A stretch of 61,338 nucleotides of DNA from DASWHK01 sp036398215 (GTDB lineage Bacteria; Acidobacteriota; UBA890): positions 1 to 61,338 of the forward strand of contig DASWHK010000225.1 of the NCBI GenBank assembly GCA_036398215.1, read 5' to 3'. Numbering within the stretch: the first letter of the stretch is position 1; every line of letters begins with the position of its first letter. The notes under the pieces were generated by a model. It worked only from the letters and a program-made list of their open reading frames with translations. It was not told the DNA's origin and did no database searches. This document shows, one piece after another, positions 1 to 8,770 of the stretch. A program made the translations under genes and the position numbers.

Positions 1-1255
1 GGTGGCCGCCGGCGAGCAGCTTGGCGGCGCGCTCGTGCATCTTCTCGTAGGTCTTGCGGCTGTGCTCCGGCGAGTAGATCCCTTCGCCCCAGGCCTCGAA
101 GCGGCGCTCGTGGGGATCGAGGCCGGCGAGCCGCTTGCGCAGCGCATCGGAGGAGATCGCGTGGGCGCCGAGGCGTGGCGCCAGCGCGCGCGCCAGCGCG
201 GTCTTGCCGCTGCCCATCACGCCGTGGGTGATCAGCAGCAGCGGCGCCGCCGGCTTGGCGTACTCGTGGGCGAGCTCGAAGTACGAGCGCGCGGTCGCCT
301 CGATCCCGGCCCGTTCGGCGGCGCCCAGGTCGTCGTCGAGGCGGAAGCTGGCCACCTTGCCGCGAGTGAAGGCGCGGTAGCACTTGTAGAAGGCGAGCAG
401 CTCGGCGAGCTGGCGGTCTCCGGAGCGGCTGATATAGGCGGCGACGTAGGACTTGGCGAGGTCGGCACGGCCGAAGTGGTCGAGGTCCATGGCCAGGAAG
501 GCGACATCCGCGGCGACGTCGCTGTACCGGAAGCGGTAGTTGAACTCGATGCAGTCGATGAACTCGATGCCGTTGTCGACGCAGATCTGGTCGGCGTGCA
601 GATCGCCGTGGCAATCGCGGATGCGGCCGGTGGCGGCGCGCTCGGCGAACAGCAGCTTGCGGGCGTCGAGGAAGGCTTCTGTGTAGGCGCGGACAGCGTC
701 GTACTGGGGCCTGGTGATGGTGACGCCCAGGTAGCGGCGCGCCTGATCGAAGTTCTCCCGGGTGTTGTAGCGGACGGTCTCGGTGCCGCCGATCCGCGTG
801 ATCGTGGCGTCGCTTTCGGCGCCGGCGTGGAAGTCGGCGACCCGCCGGGCGATCCGCTCGACCATCCCCTCGTCGGCCTCGCCGGTTTCCAGCAGCCGGC
901 GCAGCCAGCGCTCGCGGGGTAGCTGCACCATCTTGACCGCGTAATCGACGACGCGGCCCTTGCCGCCCACTCGGTAGCGGCCATCCCGCTCGCAGATCTC
1001 CTCGACGCCGAGGTAGACGTCCGGCGAGAGGCGGCGGTTGAGGCGAAACTCCTCGTGACAGTAGATGTGGCGCTGCTCGAGGGTGCTGAAGTCGAGAAAG
1101 CCGAAGTCGACCGGCTTCTTGACCTTGTAGACGAACTGGCCGGTGAACAACAGCCACGAGACGTGGGTCTCTGCCAGGTCGATGCGCTCGGGGCGCTCGG
1201 GCTCCGGGTAGGCTTCGGGTTCGAGCAGGCTGTCGATGTAGGCGGGGCGGGTCAC
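1..1255 (-). CDS. bifunctional APH-like / AAA P-loop kinase, 3' end missing
   Basis: The gene runs off the left edge of the window. Read on the minus strand from a GTG at 1255 it begins VTRPAYIDSLLEPEAYPE. An aminoglycoside-phosphotransferase-like half follows, with the catalytic HGDLHADQ motif near 600-640. A second half carries a Walker A loop (GVMGSGKTALAR) near 190-230. This order (APH-like domain then AAA_33-type kinase) is that of the COG2187/COG0645 fusion proteins, whose small-molecule substrate is unknown. No ATG is available in frame close upstream, so GTG is preferred. The gene is divergent from the DsbA-like lipoprotein next to it. The fold assignment is firm; the substrate cannot be stated. 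Confidence 0.85.
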   Translation of the reverse strand, partial: MTRPAYIDSLLEPEAYPEPERPERIDLAETHVSWLLFTGQFVYKVKKPVDFGFLDFSTLEQRHIYCHEEFRLNRRLSPDVYLGVEEICERDGRYRVGGKGRVVDYAVKMVQLPRERWLRRLLETGEADEGMVERIARRVADFHAGAESDATITRIGGTETVRYNTRENFDQARRYLGVTITRPQYDAVRAYTEAFLDARKLLFAERAATGRIRDCHGDLHADQICVDNGIEFIDCIEFNYRFRYSDVAADVAFLAMDLDHFGRADLAKSYVAAYISRSGDRQLAELLAFYKCYRAFTRGKVASFRLDDDLGAAERAGIEATARSYFELAHEYAKPAAPLLLITHGVMGSGKTALARALAPRLGAHAISSDALRKRLAGLDPHERRFEAWGEGIYSPEHSRKTYEKMHERAAKLLAGGH

Positions 1256-1409
1256 GGGTGAGGCGGCCTCAGGACGTCCAGTGGGCCCGAGAGCGAAAAC
1301 TCTGGTAGTGGGCAAGCAACGTGCCCCCTACCAAAGACTCTTGCGGGCGGGTTCGGAGCTCAACGCAATGTTACAGTTACGGCTCCCGCGAGAAAGGATG
1401 TTCCCCTTG

Positions 1410-2630
1410 ATGCAAGAGCGAACCAACCCGCGTCCCTGTGCGCCTGCGCCGCGTCTCTGTGCGCCTTCGCCGCAATTGCGGCCGGCCACCGATCCCCTGC
1501 GAATCGAACCCGGAGCCGCCGCCAAGCCGGTTGTCTCCGCTGGCCCTCGGCTGGCTGTGGGCGCCGCGGTCGCCGCGCTGGCCGCATTGTCGCTCGCCGC
1601 GATCGGCTGCGGCACCGACGCCACCTCCAGCCCCGGCCGCCGGGGCTCGGCGCCGCCGCCGCCCCCCGTGGCCACCGGGCCCAACGACGCCCTCGCGGTC
1701 ATCGACGGCGTCGAGGTCACGCTCGCCGACCTCGACGCTCTGCTCGGCCCGCAGCTCGGCAAGATGGACATCGACTATCAGAGAGAGCGCCATCAGCTGA
1801 TCGAGAACGCCACCCGCCGCCACGTGCGCGACCGCCTGCTCGCGGCCGAGGCCGAGGGGCGCGGCATCAGCACCGAGGCGCTGATCGGCGAGGTCGTCGG
1901 CGACAAGGCCACCGCCAGCGAGGAAGAAGTCCGCAGCTTCTACCTGCAGAACCAGGCCCAGCTCGGCGGCCGGACGTTCGAGTCGATCGCGCCGCAGATC
2001 CGCGACTATCTCCAGGGCCAGGTGCGCGAGACCCTGCTCGAAGACTACGCCGAAGAGCTCGCCGTCGAGCGCGACGTCGAGTACGTGCTGGGGGCCTTCC
2101 GCGTCGAGCTCGATCTGGCCGGCGCTCCGGCGACCGGCCCCGACGACGCCCCGATCACCCTCGTCGAGTTCTCCGACTTCGAGTGCCCCTATTGCAAGTC
2201 GTTCGCGCCGACGCTGGATCAGGTCAAGGCGAGCTACCCCGACCAGGTGCGGATCGTCTTCCTGCAGTTCCCGCTGCGCGAGATCCATCCCAACGCCCAG
2301 AAGGCGGCCGAGGCCTCGCTGTGCATCCACGAGCAGGACAAGTTCTGGGAGGCGCACGACCTGTTCTTCGCCGAGCAGAGCGCGCTGACGGCGCCCGATC
2401 TGCAGCAGAAGGCCGAGCGCCTCGGCCTCGACATGGCCGCCTTCAACGCCTGCTTCGAGTCCGGGAAGTACGTCGATTCCATCGAGGCCGACCTCCGCAA
2501 GGGCTTCGAGGCCGGCGTCAACGGCACACCGGCGGTATTCATCAACGGCCGGCCGCTGCCCGGCGGCGCCGTCCCCTTCCAGATGGTCGCCGAGATCATC
2601 GACGAGGAGCTCGAGCTGGCGCGCCGCTAG
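1410..2630 (+). CDS. lipoprotein with SurA-like N-domain and DsbA-like thioredoxin domain
   Basis: A 406-residue protein. A hydrophobic segment ends in a lipobox (LAAIGC), so it is probably a lipoprotein facing the periplasm. A SurA/parvulin-type N-terminal helical region follows (AVIDGVEVTLADLDALLG onward). The C-terminal half is a Thioredoxin_4/DsbA-like domain with a CPYC active site (SDFECPYCKSF) and the cis-proline segment NGTPAVFING. It should oxidise or isomerise disulfides in exported proteins, perhaps joined to a substrate-holding domain. ATG at 1410 has an AGAAAGGA Shine-Dalgarno about 11 nt upstream; ATG 1398 is an alternative that sits on top of the same site. Its stop codon overlaps the stop of the convergent ppk2 gene in a shared CTAG. 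Confidence 0.88.
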   Translation: MQERTNPRPCAPAPRLCAPSPQLRPATDPLRIEPGAAAKPVVSAGPRLAVGAAVAALAALSLAAIGCGTDATSSPGRRGSAPPPPPVATGPNDALAVIDGVEVTLADLDALLGPQLGKMDIDYQRERHQLIENATRRHVRDRLLAAEAEGRGISTEALIGEVVGDKATASEEEVRSFYLQNQAQLGGRTFESIAPQIRDYLQGQVRETLLEDYAEELAVERDVEYVLGAFRVELDLAGAPATGPDDAPITLVEFSDFECPYCKSFAPTLDQVKASYPDQVRIVFLQFPLREIHPNAQKAAEASLCIHEQDKFWEAHDLFFAEQSALTAPDLQQKAERLGLDMAAFNACFESGKYVDSIEADLRKGFEAGVNGTPAVFINGRPLPGGAVPFQMVAEIIDEELELARR

Positions 2631-3328
2631 CGTATCGCCTCGGCGATCGTGCGCAGCGCCTTGATCCGCGCGAAGCGCTTGCAGTTGGCTTCGACCGCCG
2701 TCCACGGCGCCGAAGGCGGGCTCGTCTTCGCCAGCATGTCGTTGGCGGCCTCCTCGAACTCGTCCCAGCGGACGCGGTTGCGCCAGTCCTCGTGGGTGAG
2801 CTTGAAGCGCTTGTGCGGCGTCTTCTCGCGTGCCTCGAAGCGGCGCAACTGCTCGTCCTTGCTGATCTGCAGCCAGAGCTTGACCAGCACGATGCCGGGG
2901 TCGGTGAGCTGCTGCTCGAACTCGTTGATCTCCCGGTAGGCGCGCTTCCACTCCCACGGCTCGGCGAAGCCCATGACCCGCTCGTCGAGCACGCGCCCGT
3001 ACCAGCTCCTGTCGAAGATCGTGATCTGCTTCTCATCCGGGGGGATCAAGCGGCGCCAGAAGCGCCACAGGTAGTGGTGCTTCTTCTCGTCGCCCGCCGG
3101 CGCTCCGATCGAGTAGATGTGGTAGCCGCGCGGGTCGAGCCTGGCGGTCAGGCGCCGGATGCTGCCGCCCTTGCCGCCGGCGTCGCACCCCTGGTAGACG
3201 ACGATCAGGGAGCGCTTCTCCTGATAGAGGCGCCAGGCGAGGGCGCGCAGCTCGAGCTGCAAGCACAGCAGCTGTTCCTCGTACTCCGCCTTGCCGAGGG
3301 TCTGACTCAGATCGAGGGACGACAGCAT
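2627..3328 (-). CDS. ppk2: PPK2-family polyphosphate kinase, downstream (C-domain-like) partner
   Basis: A 233-residue PPK2 protein. It has a Walker A loop (YQGCDAGGKGGSIRR), the conserved LDPRGY segment, and Walker B/lid residues IFDRSWYGRVLDERV. PPK2 enzymes transfer phosphate between polyphosphate and nucleotides. It starts 2 nt after the stop of another PPK2 gene and has the fully canonical catalytic motifs. The two genes in this order resemble the N- and C-terminal halves of class II polyphosphate:AMP phosphotransferase (Pap), where the C-terminal domain is the active one. ATG 3328 was chosen because it starts the conserved MLSSLDLSQ segment and abuts the upstream stop. The direction (AMP or ADP phosphorylation versus polyP synthesis) cannot be told. 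Confidence 0.9.
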   Translation of the reverse strand: MLSSLDLSQTLGKAEYEEQLLCLQLELRALAWRLYQEKRSLIVVYQGCDAGGKGGSIRRLTARLDPRGYHIYSIGAPAGDEKKHHYLWRFWRRLIPPDEKQITIFDRSWYGRVLDERVMGFAEPWEWKRAYREINEFEQQLTDPGIVLVKLWLQISKDEQLRRFEAREKTPHKRFKLTHEDWRNRVRWDEFEEAANDMLAKTSPPSAPWTAVEANCKRFARIKALRTIAEAIR

Positions 3329-3330
3329 GA

Positions 3331-4074
3331 TCAGCTCCCGTTGTGGCGCGGATCTTCCAGGCCGCGCTCCGCGAGCTCGGCCTCGAGCCGCTCGATCACC
3401 TTGCCGATGACCTCGACCCGGGCCCGGCGCAGGTCCTGGCAGGCGACCAGGTGCCAGGAGGCCCACTCCGAGTCGGTGCGCGCCAGCAGCTCCTCGATCA
3501 CCTCGAGGTGCTCCGCGTAACGCTCGTTCTGCTCCCAGTCGATCGCCTCGACGCGCCAGCTCGTCGTCTCGTCCGCCGCCAGCTCCTCGAGGCGGTTGCG
3601 CTGCGCGGTGCGATCGATGTGCAGGAAGAACTTGATCAGCGCGTAACGATCGTCGGCCAGGGTGCGCTCGAAGTCGTTGATGTCGTCGAAGGCCTGCTGG
3701 ATCTCGGCCTCGGTCAGCTTGCCATCGAGCCCGTCGACGATCACCCGACGGTTCCAGCTACGGTCGAAGATGCCGATCCGGCCGTAGGCGGGGATGGCCA
3801 GCCAGAAGCGGCGCAGCCAGGGCAGCGGTTTCTCGTACGTGCGCGGCTCGCGGATGGCGTGGATCTCGAAGGCCCGCGGCTCGAGACGCGACGTCAGCTT
3901 CCCGATGATCTTTCCCTTGCCGGCCGCGCGCCATCCCTCGAAGACGATCACCACGCCGAGGCCGGCGTCCCAGCAGGCCCGTTGCTGCTCGAAGAGCCGC
4001 CGTCGCAGCGGGTCGATCGCGGCCCGGTACTCGTCCTTGCCCATCGGCGGACCGGGGGTGACATGCTCGAGCAT
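3331..4074 (-). CDS. PPK2-family protein, upstream (N-domain-like) partner
   Basis: A 247-residue PPK2-fold protein. The P-loop is variant (FEGWRAAGKGKIIGKL), followed by LEPRAF and IFDRSWNRRVIVDGL. In two-domain Pap enzymes the N-terminal PPK2 domain has this EGW...GKG form and is considered structural or regulatory rather than catalytic (family knowledge). It is the first gene of a two-gene operon with the canonical PPK2 gene 2 nt downstream. A plausible role is to form a heteromeric Pap-like phosphotransferase with that partner; this is inference. Start ATG 4074 gives MLEHVTPGPPMGKDEY; the internal ATG of MGKDEY is an alternative. Confidence 0.85.
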   Translation of the reverse strand: MLEHVTPGPPMGKDEYRAAIDPLRRRLFEQQRACWDAGLGVVIVFEGWRAAGKGKIIGKLTSRLEPRAFEIHAIREPRTYEKPLPWLRRFWLAIPAYGRIGIFDRSWNRRVIVDGLDGKLTEAEIQQAFDDINDFERTLADDRYALIKFFLHIDRTAQRNRLEELAADETTSWRVEAIDWEQNERYAEHLEVIEELLARTDSEWASWHLVACQDLRRARVEVIGKVIERLEAELAERGLEDPRHNGS

Positions 4075-4303
4075 CGACTGGCGACCGAATCGTAGGTGAG
4101 CGCCCTGGAAGGACGAAACGACGCCGCGAATCTTACCGCTTCCGGCTCACCCGCGAGGTTCCACCCGGCTGTGGTCGGGCGGGCGACAGTCGCCTCGGAC
4201 GGCCGCAACAACGATGGACGGCCCGACCGCAACGGACGGCGGGATGATCGTCTTGGCCGCCGCATCCGGCGTAACCGACGAGTGCTACGGGGTTCCGGTC
4301 GCT

Positions 4304-4534
4304 TCAGGGCAGCGCCGACCTCGAGGCGACGGCCAGGAGCGCTCGGTGCTCGAGCGCGAACGGCTCGGCGCTGTCGGGAGCCAGCGCCCCGATGTTCCCG
4401 CCGTCCTTGATCTCGATATCGAGGTCGGCATCGTCGTTAGTGCGGATGAAGATGAAGTACGCGAAGGCCATCGCCACGATGACCAGAATCACGATGGCCA
4501 CCGACGCGGTGTTCGAACTGGCGTCCTCGGACAC
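4304..4534 (-). CDS. small single-pass membrane protein, unknown function
   Basis: A 76-residue protein starting at GTG 4534, six nucleotides after a good AGGAGA Shine-Dalgarno. One transmembrane helix (ASVAIVILVIVAMAFAYFIF) is followed by a short, acidic, repeat-free tail (TNDDADLDIEIKDGG). There are no enzymatic motifs. The strong ribosome-binding site and clean helix are the evidence that it is real. Small proteins of this shape often act as membrane-stress or complex-assembly accessories, but nothing here specifies a function. It is isolated, between the ppk2 pair and a long non-coding stretch. Confidence 0.6.
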   Translation of the reverse strand: MSEDASSNTASVAIVILVIVAMAFAYFIFIRTNDDADLDIEIKDGGNIGALAPDSAEPFALEHRALLAVASRSALP

Positions 4535-5087
4535 GGCAAGTCTCCTGGTTGCGGCCTGGGACGCAGCACGCCCCAGGGGCGTCAACGGAACTCTGTGCAG
4601 CTCGTTGTCGGGACCATCAGTAAGCAAGAAGCGCGCCAATCGATCGAGCGCGATCGGCCGGAGTCGCCGGAGGCGCCCGCAGGTCCCGCAAGCAGGTGCA
4701 TTCGGCGCGATTGCCGCCGCCCAGCGCAGCGCGGTCGGCACGTCGCCATCGGGTGGCCAAAAACGCAGAAAACGGCGCCGCAGTGAATCGATTGCATTTG
4801 CAGCGGGCCCGCCGGCGGCCGCCGCCAACCCGTTCCTGGGGAGCTTCCACCGGCCAGGCGCGGCCGCGGTACGCGGCGGTTCGCGTCGCCCCCGCCGCCC
4901 TGTTTCCGGCGCGCGGGCGCGTCGCCCCCGCCGCCTTGCTTCCGGCCCCTCGGCGGGCCATCCTGAGGGGTGGTTGCCGCGTCGAGATCCCCGCATCTCC
5001 GCTTCCCGGATGCAACCCGACGAGCCACCGTTCCGTCTTACGGATAGAGAACGGTCCAGATCCCCGGTTTTCCCAAGAGGTGAACGA
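4535..5087. other. 553-bp stretch without a convincing gene
   Basis: Reading frames are open here because of GC bias, but none has a credible start, codon pattern or recognisable protein. It holds a two-copy GC-rich repeat at 4882-4946 and presumably divergent promoters for the small membrane protein and the FG-GAP/LVIVD gene. No clear -35/-10 pair was seen. Confidence 0.5.
4882..4946. repeat. 29-bp direct repeat, two copies, period 36 bp
   Basis: Copies at 4882-4910 and 4918-4946 differ at two positions. The unit starts CGCGTCGCCCCCGCCGCC and ends TTCCGGC. It lies in the untranslated region ahead of the FG-GAP/LVIVD gene. Replication-slippage origin is likely; no function is inferred. Confidence 0.7.
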
Positions 5088-7517
5088 GTGAAGAAGATCC
5101 TGCTCCCCGTGTCCGTGTTGCTGTGCTTCATGGCCTTCGCGGCGCCGGCCGTTGCCCAGACGGGCTTCGGCTCGAGCGTCGAGATCAACGGCGACGAGAT
5201 CCTCGTCGGCGAGCCGGGCAACCGGGTCGATTCCGGGTACGTCTACGTCTATCGCCCGATCGGCGGTGCCTGGACCGAGGTCGACTCGATCGTGGCGCCG
5301 GACGCCAGCGAAGGGGACGGCTTCGGCTCGGCCATCTGGGCCGACGGCGACGAGATGCTGGTCTCCGCCGTCTCCGAGGACCGCTCGGTCGTGTATCGGT
5401 TCGTGCGGGTCGACGGGGAGTGGAACGATCTCGGCACGCTGGTTCCCTTCGGGGAGGGCGACGGCACCGGCTTCGGCTCGGCGATCGCCGGCGACGGCGA
5501 CTGGCTGTTCGTCGGCGCCGCGGGCGCCGAGGAGGGCTGGGGTGCGGCCTACGTGTATCGCCGCGGGAACGGGGGCTGGGTAGGTGTCGAGCGCCTGGTC
5601 GGGGGCCGCGGCGAGATCGCCGATCGCGAGGCCGCCGGTCGCGAGGCCGCCGATCTCGAGGCCGCCCCCGCCGAAGCCGGCGATGGCGAGGAGATCCCGG
5701 ACCCGACCCCCGAGGGGTTCGGCGGCGCCGTGGCCGTGCAGGGTGACTGGGCGTTTGTCGGCGCGCCCGCCTCGTATCAGGGGGCCGGGCGCGTCTACGC
5801 CTTCAAGCGCGACGACGGCGGTTGGGAGGGCGTCGAGCTCGCCGATCTCGACTACTCGGCGCCGCCGGACGCGTTCGGCGCCTCGCTGGAGCTCGAGGGC
5901 GACCTGCTGCTGGTCGGCGCGCCCGGCTACCAGCCGCTCGGCGCGGTTCGCCGCTTCATCTACAACGCCGAGGGCGAGGCCTGGGGGCGAACCGGCAGCG
6001 TCTTCCCGTTCGAGGGCTCCGGATACCTGTTCGGCGCCGACATCGAGATCGACGGCGACACGATGTACATCGCCTCGCCGCAGCACACCGTCACCGGCGG
6101 GATGATCTACCTCTATCACATGGACGCCGACTACAACGTGGTGACCATCGAGAAGGTGGCGGCGCCCGGCTTCAACCCGCAGATGGGCGCGGCGTTCGCG
6201 GTCGAGGGCAACGTCATGGCCGTCGGCGCCCCGGGGGCCGATAGCGGCGCCGGCGTGACGTTGATCATGGAGAATCGCTACGGCAACTGGAGCGCGGCGC
6301 GCTTCATCTCCGACTACAAGGGCCTCGACCCGATCACCGGGGGCGCGATCGAGTGCAGCGGCGGCGTCGCCGGGCGCTTCGATTGCGACCAGGTCGACCT
6401 GCTCTCCTTCCTGCCGCTGTCGGCGCTGGGCGGCGGTCGCGGCACGATGGCCAACGACGTCTGGGGCTGGACCGATCCCGAGACCGACCGTGAGTACGCG
6501 CTCGTTGGCCTCAGCGACGCCACCGCCTTCGTCGACGTCACCGATCCCGTCAACCCGGTGTACATCGGCCGGCTGCCGAAGACCGAGACGGCGCCGTCGG
6601 CGCCCTGGCGCGACATCAAGATCGACGAGAACCACGCCTACATCGTCGCCGACGGGGCGCCGACCCACGGCATGCAGGTCTTCAACCTCGAGCGGCTGCG
6701 CGAGTACGCCGGCGAGCCGATCGTCTTCGACGTCGACGCGCATTACGACCGCGTCTCGGCAGCCCACAACATCGTCGTCAACGAGGACACCGCCTTCGCC
6801 TACGTGGTCGGCGCCAACAGCGGCGGCGAGACCTGCGGCGGCGGCCTCCACATGATCAACATCGAGGACCCCAACAACCCGAGCTTCGCCGGCTGCTTCG
6901 CCGACGTCTCGACCGGCATCCAGGGGACGGGGTACTCGCACGACGCGCAGTGCGTGATCTACCACGGCCCCGACGCGCAGTACCGGGGCCGCGAGATCTG
7001 CATCGGGTCTAACGAGACGGCGATTTCCGTCGCCGACGTCACCGACAAGCGCAACCCGGTGGCGCTGGGCGCGGCGACATATCCGAAGGTCGCCTACAGC
7101 CACCAGGGCTGGTTCGACGACGAGCACGAGTACTTCTACATGAACGACGAGGGCGACGAGGTTTCCGGCCTGGTGGAGGGCACCCGCACGCTGATCTGGG
7201 ACCTGCGAGAGCTCGAGGACCCGATCCTGGTGGGCGAGTACATCTCCGAGAACCCGGCCGTCGACCACAACCTGTACATCGTGGGCGACCGTATGTTCCA
7301 GAGCAACTACGACTCCGGGCTGCGGATCTTCGACATTTCGGACCGCGAGAACATCCGCCCGATCGCCTTCTTCGACACCGTGCCCTGGGGGCCGGACGGC
7401 GGTGGCATGACCGGCTCGTGGAGCAACTTCCCATACTTCGATTCCGGCATCGTGGTGGTCACCAGCATGAACGAGGGCGTGTTCATCGTGAAGCCGAGGG
7501 AAGGGATCGGTCGCTAA
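5088..7517 (+). CDS. secreted FG-GAP / LVIVD choice-of-anchor B family protein
   Basis: An 809-residue exported protein. The signal peptide is KKILLPVSVLLCFMAFAAPAVAQ. FG-GAP-like blades follow, each with an F-G-S/A-x-I/V-x-x-D/N-G-D pattern and V-G-A-P ends (residues about 25-400). LVIVD-type propeller repeats come next (VALVGLSDATAFVDVTDP, SVADVTDKRNPVALG; about 440-800). This is the architecture of the choice-of-anchor B family, extracellular beta-propellers of unknown ligand. GTG 5088 is chosen over upstream codons because AAGAGGTG precedes it at normal spacing and it begins the signal peptide. An Ala/Glu-rich repetitive insert (REAAGREAADLEAA) interrupts one blade near residues 175-200. 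Confidence 0.85.
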   Translation: MKKILLPVSVLLCFMAFAAPAVAQTGFGSSVEINGDEILVGEPGNRVDSGYVYVYRPIGGAWTEVDSIVAPDASEGDGFGSAIWADGDEMLVSAVSEDRSVVYRFVRVDGEWNDLGTLVPFGEGDGTGFGSAIAGDGDWLFVGAAGAEEGWGAAYVYRRGNGGWVGVERLVGGRGEIADREAAGREAADLEAAPAEAGDGEEIPDPTPEGFGGAVAVQGDWAFVGAPASYQGAGRVYAFKRDDGGWEGVELADLDYSAPPDAFGASLELEGDLLLVGAPGYQPLGAVRRFIYNAEGEAWGRTGSVFPFEGSGYLFGADIEIDGDTMYIASPQHTVTGGMIYLYHMDADYNVVTIEKVAAPGFNPQMGAAFAVEGNVMAVGAPGADSGAGVTLIMENRYGNWSAARFISDYKGLDPITGGAIECSGGVAGRFDCDQVDLLSFLPLSALGGGRGTMANDVWGWTDPETDREYALVGLSDATAFVDVTDPVNPVYIGRLPKTETAPSAPWRDIKIDENHAYIVADGAPTHGMQVFNLERLREYAGEPIVFDVDAHYDRVSAAHNIVVNEDTAFAYVVGANSGGETCGGGLHMINIEDPNNPSFAGCFADVSTGIQGTGYSHDAQCVIYHGPDAQYRGREICIGSNETAISVADVTDKRNPVALGAATYPKVAYSHQGWFDDEHEYFYMNDEGDEVSGLVEGTRTLIWDLRELEDPILVGEYISENPAVDHNLYIVGDRMFQSNYDSGLRIFDISDRENIRPIAFFDTVPWGPDGGGMTGSWSNFPYFDSGIVVVTSMNEGVFIVKPREGIGR

Positions 7518-7722
7518 CCCGAGCCGCACCCGCGCCCACCGGGGCCTGTTCGACATCCGGATCAGCTCGCCGCGCGAGAAGGAAGACTCGTGGTAACTGC
7601 CCCACGCCGGCGCGCACCGGCAGGTGGCGCCAGCGTTACCCGCCGTGCGCGGTCGCCCGCGGCGCGCGATAATCGATGACGAGTTTCCGGCGGGGTCCCT
7701 ACTAACTGCTACAGGGGGAGTT

Positions 7723-8355
7723 GTGTCCAGACGATTCTGCGCTGTCGCGGCGCTGGCGTGCGCCGCGGCTCTCATCGGTCCCGGCCTCGCCGTCGCCCAG
7801 GAAGACGGCGACATCGAGGCCTTCGGCAGCTTCTCGTACCTGTTCGCCGACATCGGCGGTAGCGCCTTCAACGAGGCGCGCGGTCCCGGCTTCACCGGCG
7901 GGTTCACCTTCTTCCTCGACGACTGGCTCGGCCTCGGCGGCGAGGTGGCGTTCAGCTCGGCCGACCTCGACGTCCCGGTCATCCAGATCTTTCCCACGCC
8001 CGAGCTCAGCCTCGACCAGTGGACGGTGCTGTTCGGACCCCGCTTCCGGATCGCCGAGACCGACCGCTTCCGGGTCGGCGCCCTGGCGATGGCGGGGATT
8101 GCGCGCGGCAGCCTCGGCGTCGACTTCGATGACGATGACTTCCTGCTCGAGATTCCGGGGGGCCAGGAGGTCCTGCTGAGCGTGATCGACTTCGACGACA
8201 CCTCGTTCGCCGCCGCCTTCGGCATGCACTTCGACCTGCGGATCGACGACCGCCTGGTCTGGCGTGTGGTTGAACCCGCGGTCTTGATCACGGCCTACGG
8301 TAACGACACCCAGGGGCATTTCCGCCTCTCGTCGGGGCTCGCCTTCGCCTTCTGA
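7723..8355 (+). CDS. outer-membrane beta-barrel protein, small
   Basis: A 210-residue protein with a signal peptide (RRFCAVAALACAAALIGPGLAVAQ) followed by alternating beta-strands with Gly/aromatic patterning (GSFSYLFADIGG, GFTGGFTFFLDDWLGLGGEV). It ends in a C-terminal strand finishing AFAF, typical of outer-membrane barrels recognised by BamA. GTG 7723 lies just after GGGGGAG. No specific family is recognised beyond OmpA/W-like 8-stranded barrels. The ligand or role is unknown. Confidence 0.7.
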   Translation: MSRRFCAVAALACAAALIGPGLAVAQEDGDIEAFGSFSYLFADIGGSAFNEARGPGFTGGFTFFLDDWLGLGGEVAFSSADLDVPVIQIFPTPELSLDQWTVLFGPRFRIAETDRFRVGALAMAGIARGSLGVDFDDDDFLLEIPGGQEVLLSVIDFDDTSFAAAFGMHFDLRIDDRLVWRVVEPAVLITAYGNDTQGHFRLSSGLAFAF

Positions 8356-8380
8356 CCGTGGAGGCTTGCCCGCCCTCCTT

Positions 8381-8408
8381 GTCTTGACATATCATGAAAC
8401 GTCAAGAC
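8381..8408. promoter_or_regulatory. inverted repeat upstream of RHH-Doc module (candidate operator)
   Basis: Perfect 8-bp arms GTCTTGAC and GTCAAGAC are separated by 12 bp. The left arm contains a TTGACA-like -35. The position, about 85 bp before the antitoxin start, and the ribbon-helix-helix nature of the antitoxin suggest an autoregulatory operator. Looser GC-rich arms outside could instead make it the terminator hairpin of the preceding barrel gene. Confidence 0.45.
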
Positions 8409-8492
8409 GAGAAGCGTGGGAGGCGGGAGAGACAGACGAGGAAATGCGGGGGGCGGCGCAGACGGGAAGGAAGCAAGAACGGAGATCGATCG

Positions 8493-8705
8493 ATGGCGGC
8501 CGTGAAAATCAGCTCGAAAGTCGATGAAGACGCCTGGAAAGAGCTCAAGGAGCTCGCTGAGGAGTCGCACCAGAGCATTTCCGGGCTCCTGACCGAGGCG
8601 ATCGAGCAGTACGTGGCGCGTCGCCGCGTGCGCCCCGACGTCCTGCGCCACCTCGACGACTCGATCGCCGAAAACGAGGAGCTGGGCAAGCTCCTTGCCC
8701 GGTGA
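8493..8705 (+). CDS. ribbon-helix-helix (CopG/Arc-type) antitoxin
   Basis: A 70-residue protein. An N-terminal RHH-like segment (VKISSKVDEDAWKELKELAEE...SISGLLTEAIEQYV) is followed by an acidic C-terminal helix (DDSIAENEELGKLLAR), which is the toxin-binding part in this family. ATG 8493 is eight nucleotides after GGAG. It directly precedes a Doc-type toxin, so it should neutralise Doc and repress the operon. Doc usually pairs with Phd, but RHH partners are also known. Confidence 0.8.
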   Translation: MAAVKISSKVDEDAWKELKELAEESHQSISGLLTEAIEQYVARRRVRPDVLRHLDDSIAENEELGKLLAR

Positions 8706-8770
8706 GCGAGCGGCCCCTTTGCCCGGCCACGAGGTAGCCCACCTTGCCCGGTGACCAAGTAGCCCACCTT
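8697..8770. repeat. three imperfect tandem copies (24-25 bp) between antitoxin and toxin
   Basis: Copies at 8697-8720, 8721-8745 and 8746-8770 share GCCCGG...CCC...CTT. The second and third match at 20 of 25 positions. The array begins inside the last antitoxin codons and runs past the toxin start. It separates the two genes by 38 nt where such pairs normally overlap, and it supplies the toxin's TTG start. Confidence 0.7.

Noticed and set aside
1377..2957. Long open frame on the minus strand across the DsbA-like gene
   Set aside because: Third-position GC bias keeps antisense frames open; the plus-strand frame encodes a full thioredoxin-family domain, so this is a shadow.
4096..4410. Small plus-strand frame between ppk2 and the small membrane protein
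   Set aside because: Arg-rich composition, no ribosome-binding site, and it overlaps a better supported minus-strand gene.
4617..8291. 1224-codon minus-strand frame antisense to the FG-GAP/LVIVD gene
   Set aside because: Composition is Arg/Asp/His/Val-rich antisense-like with no domain; the plus strand has signal peptide, repeats and ribosome-binding site.
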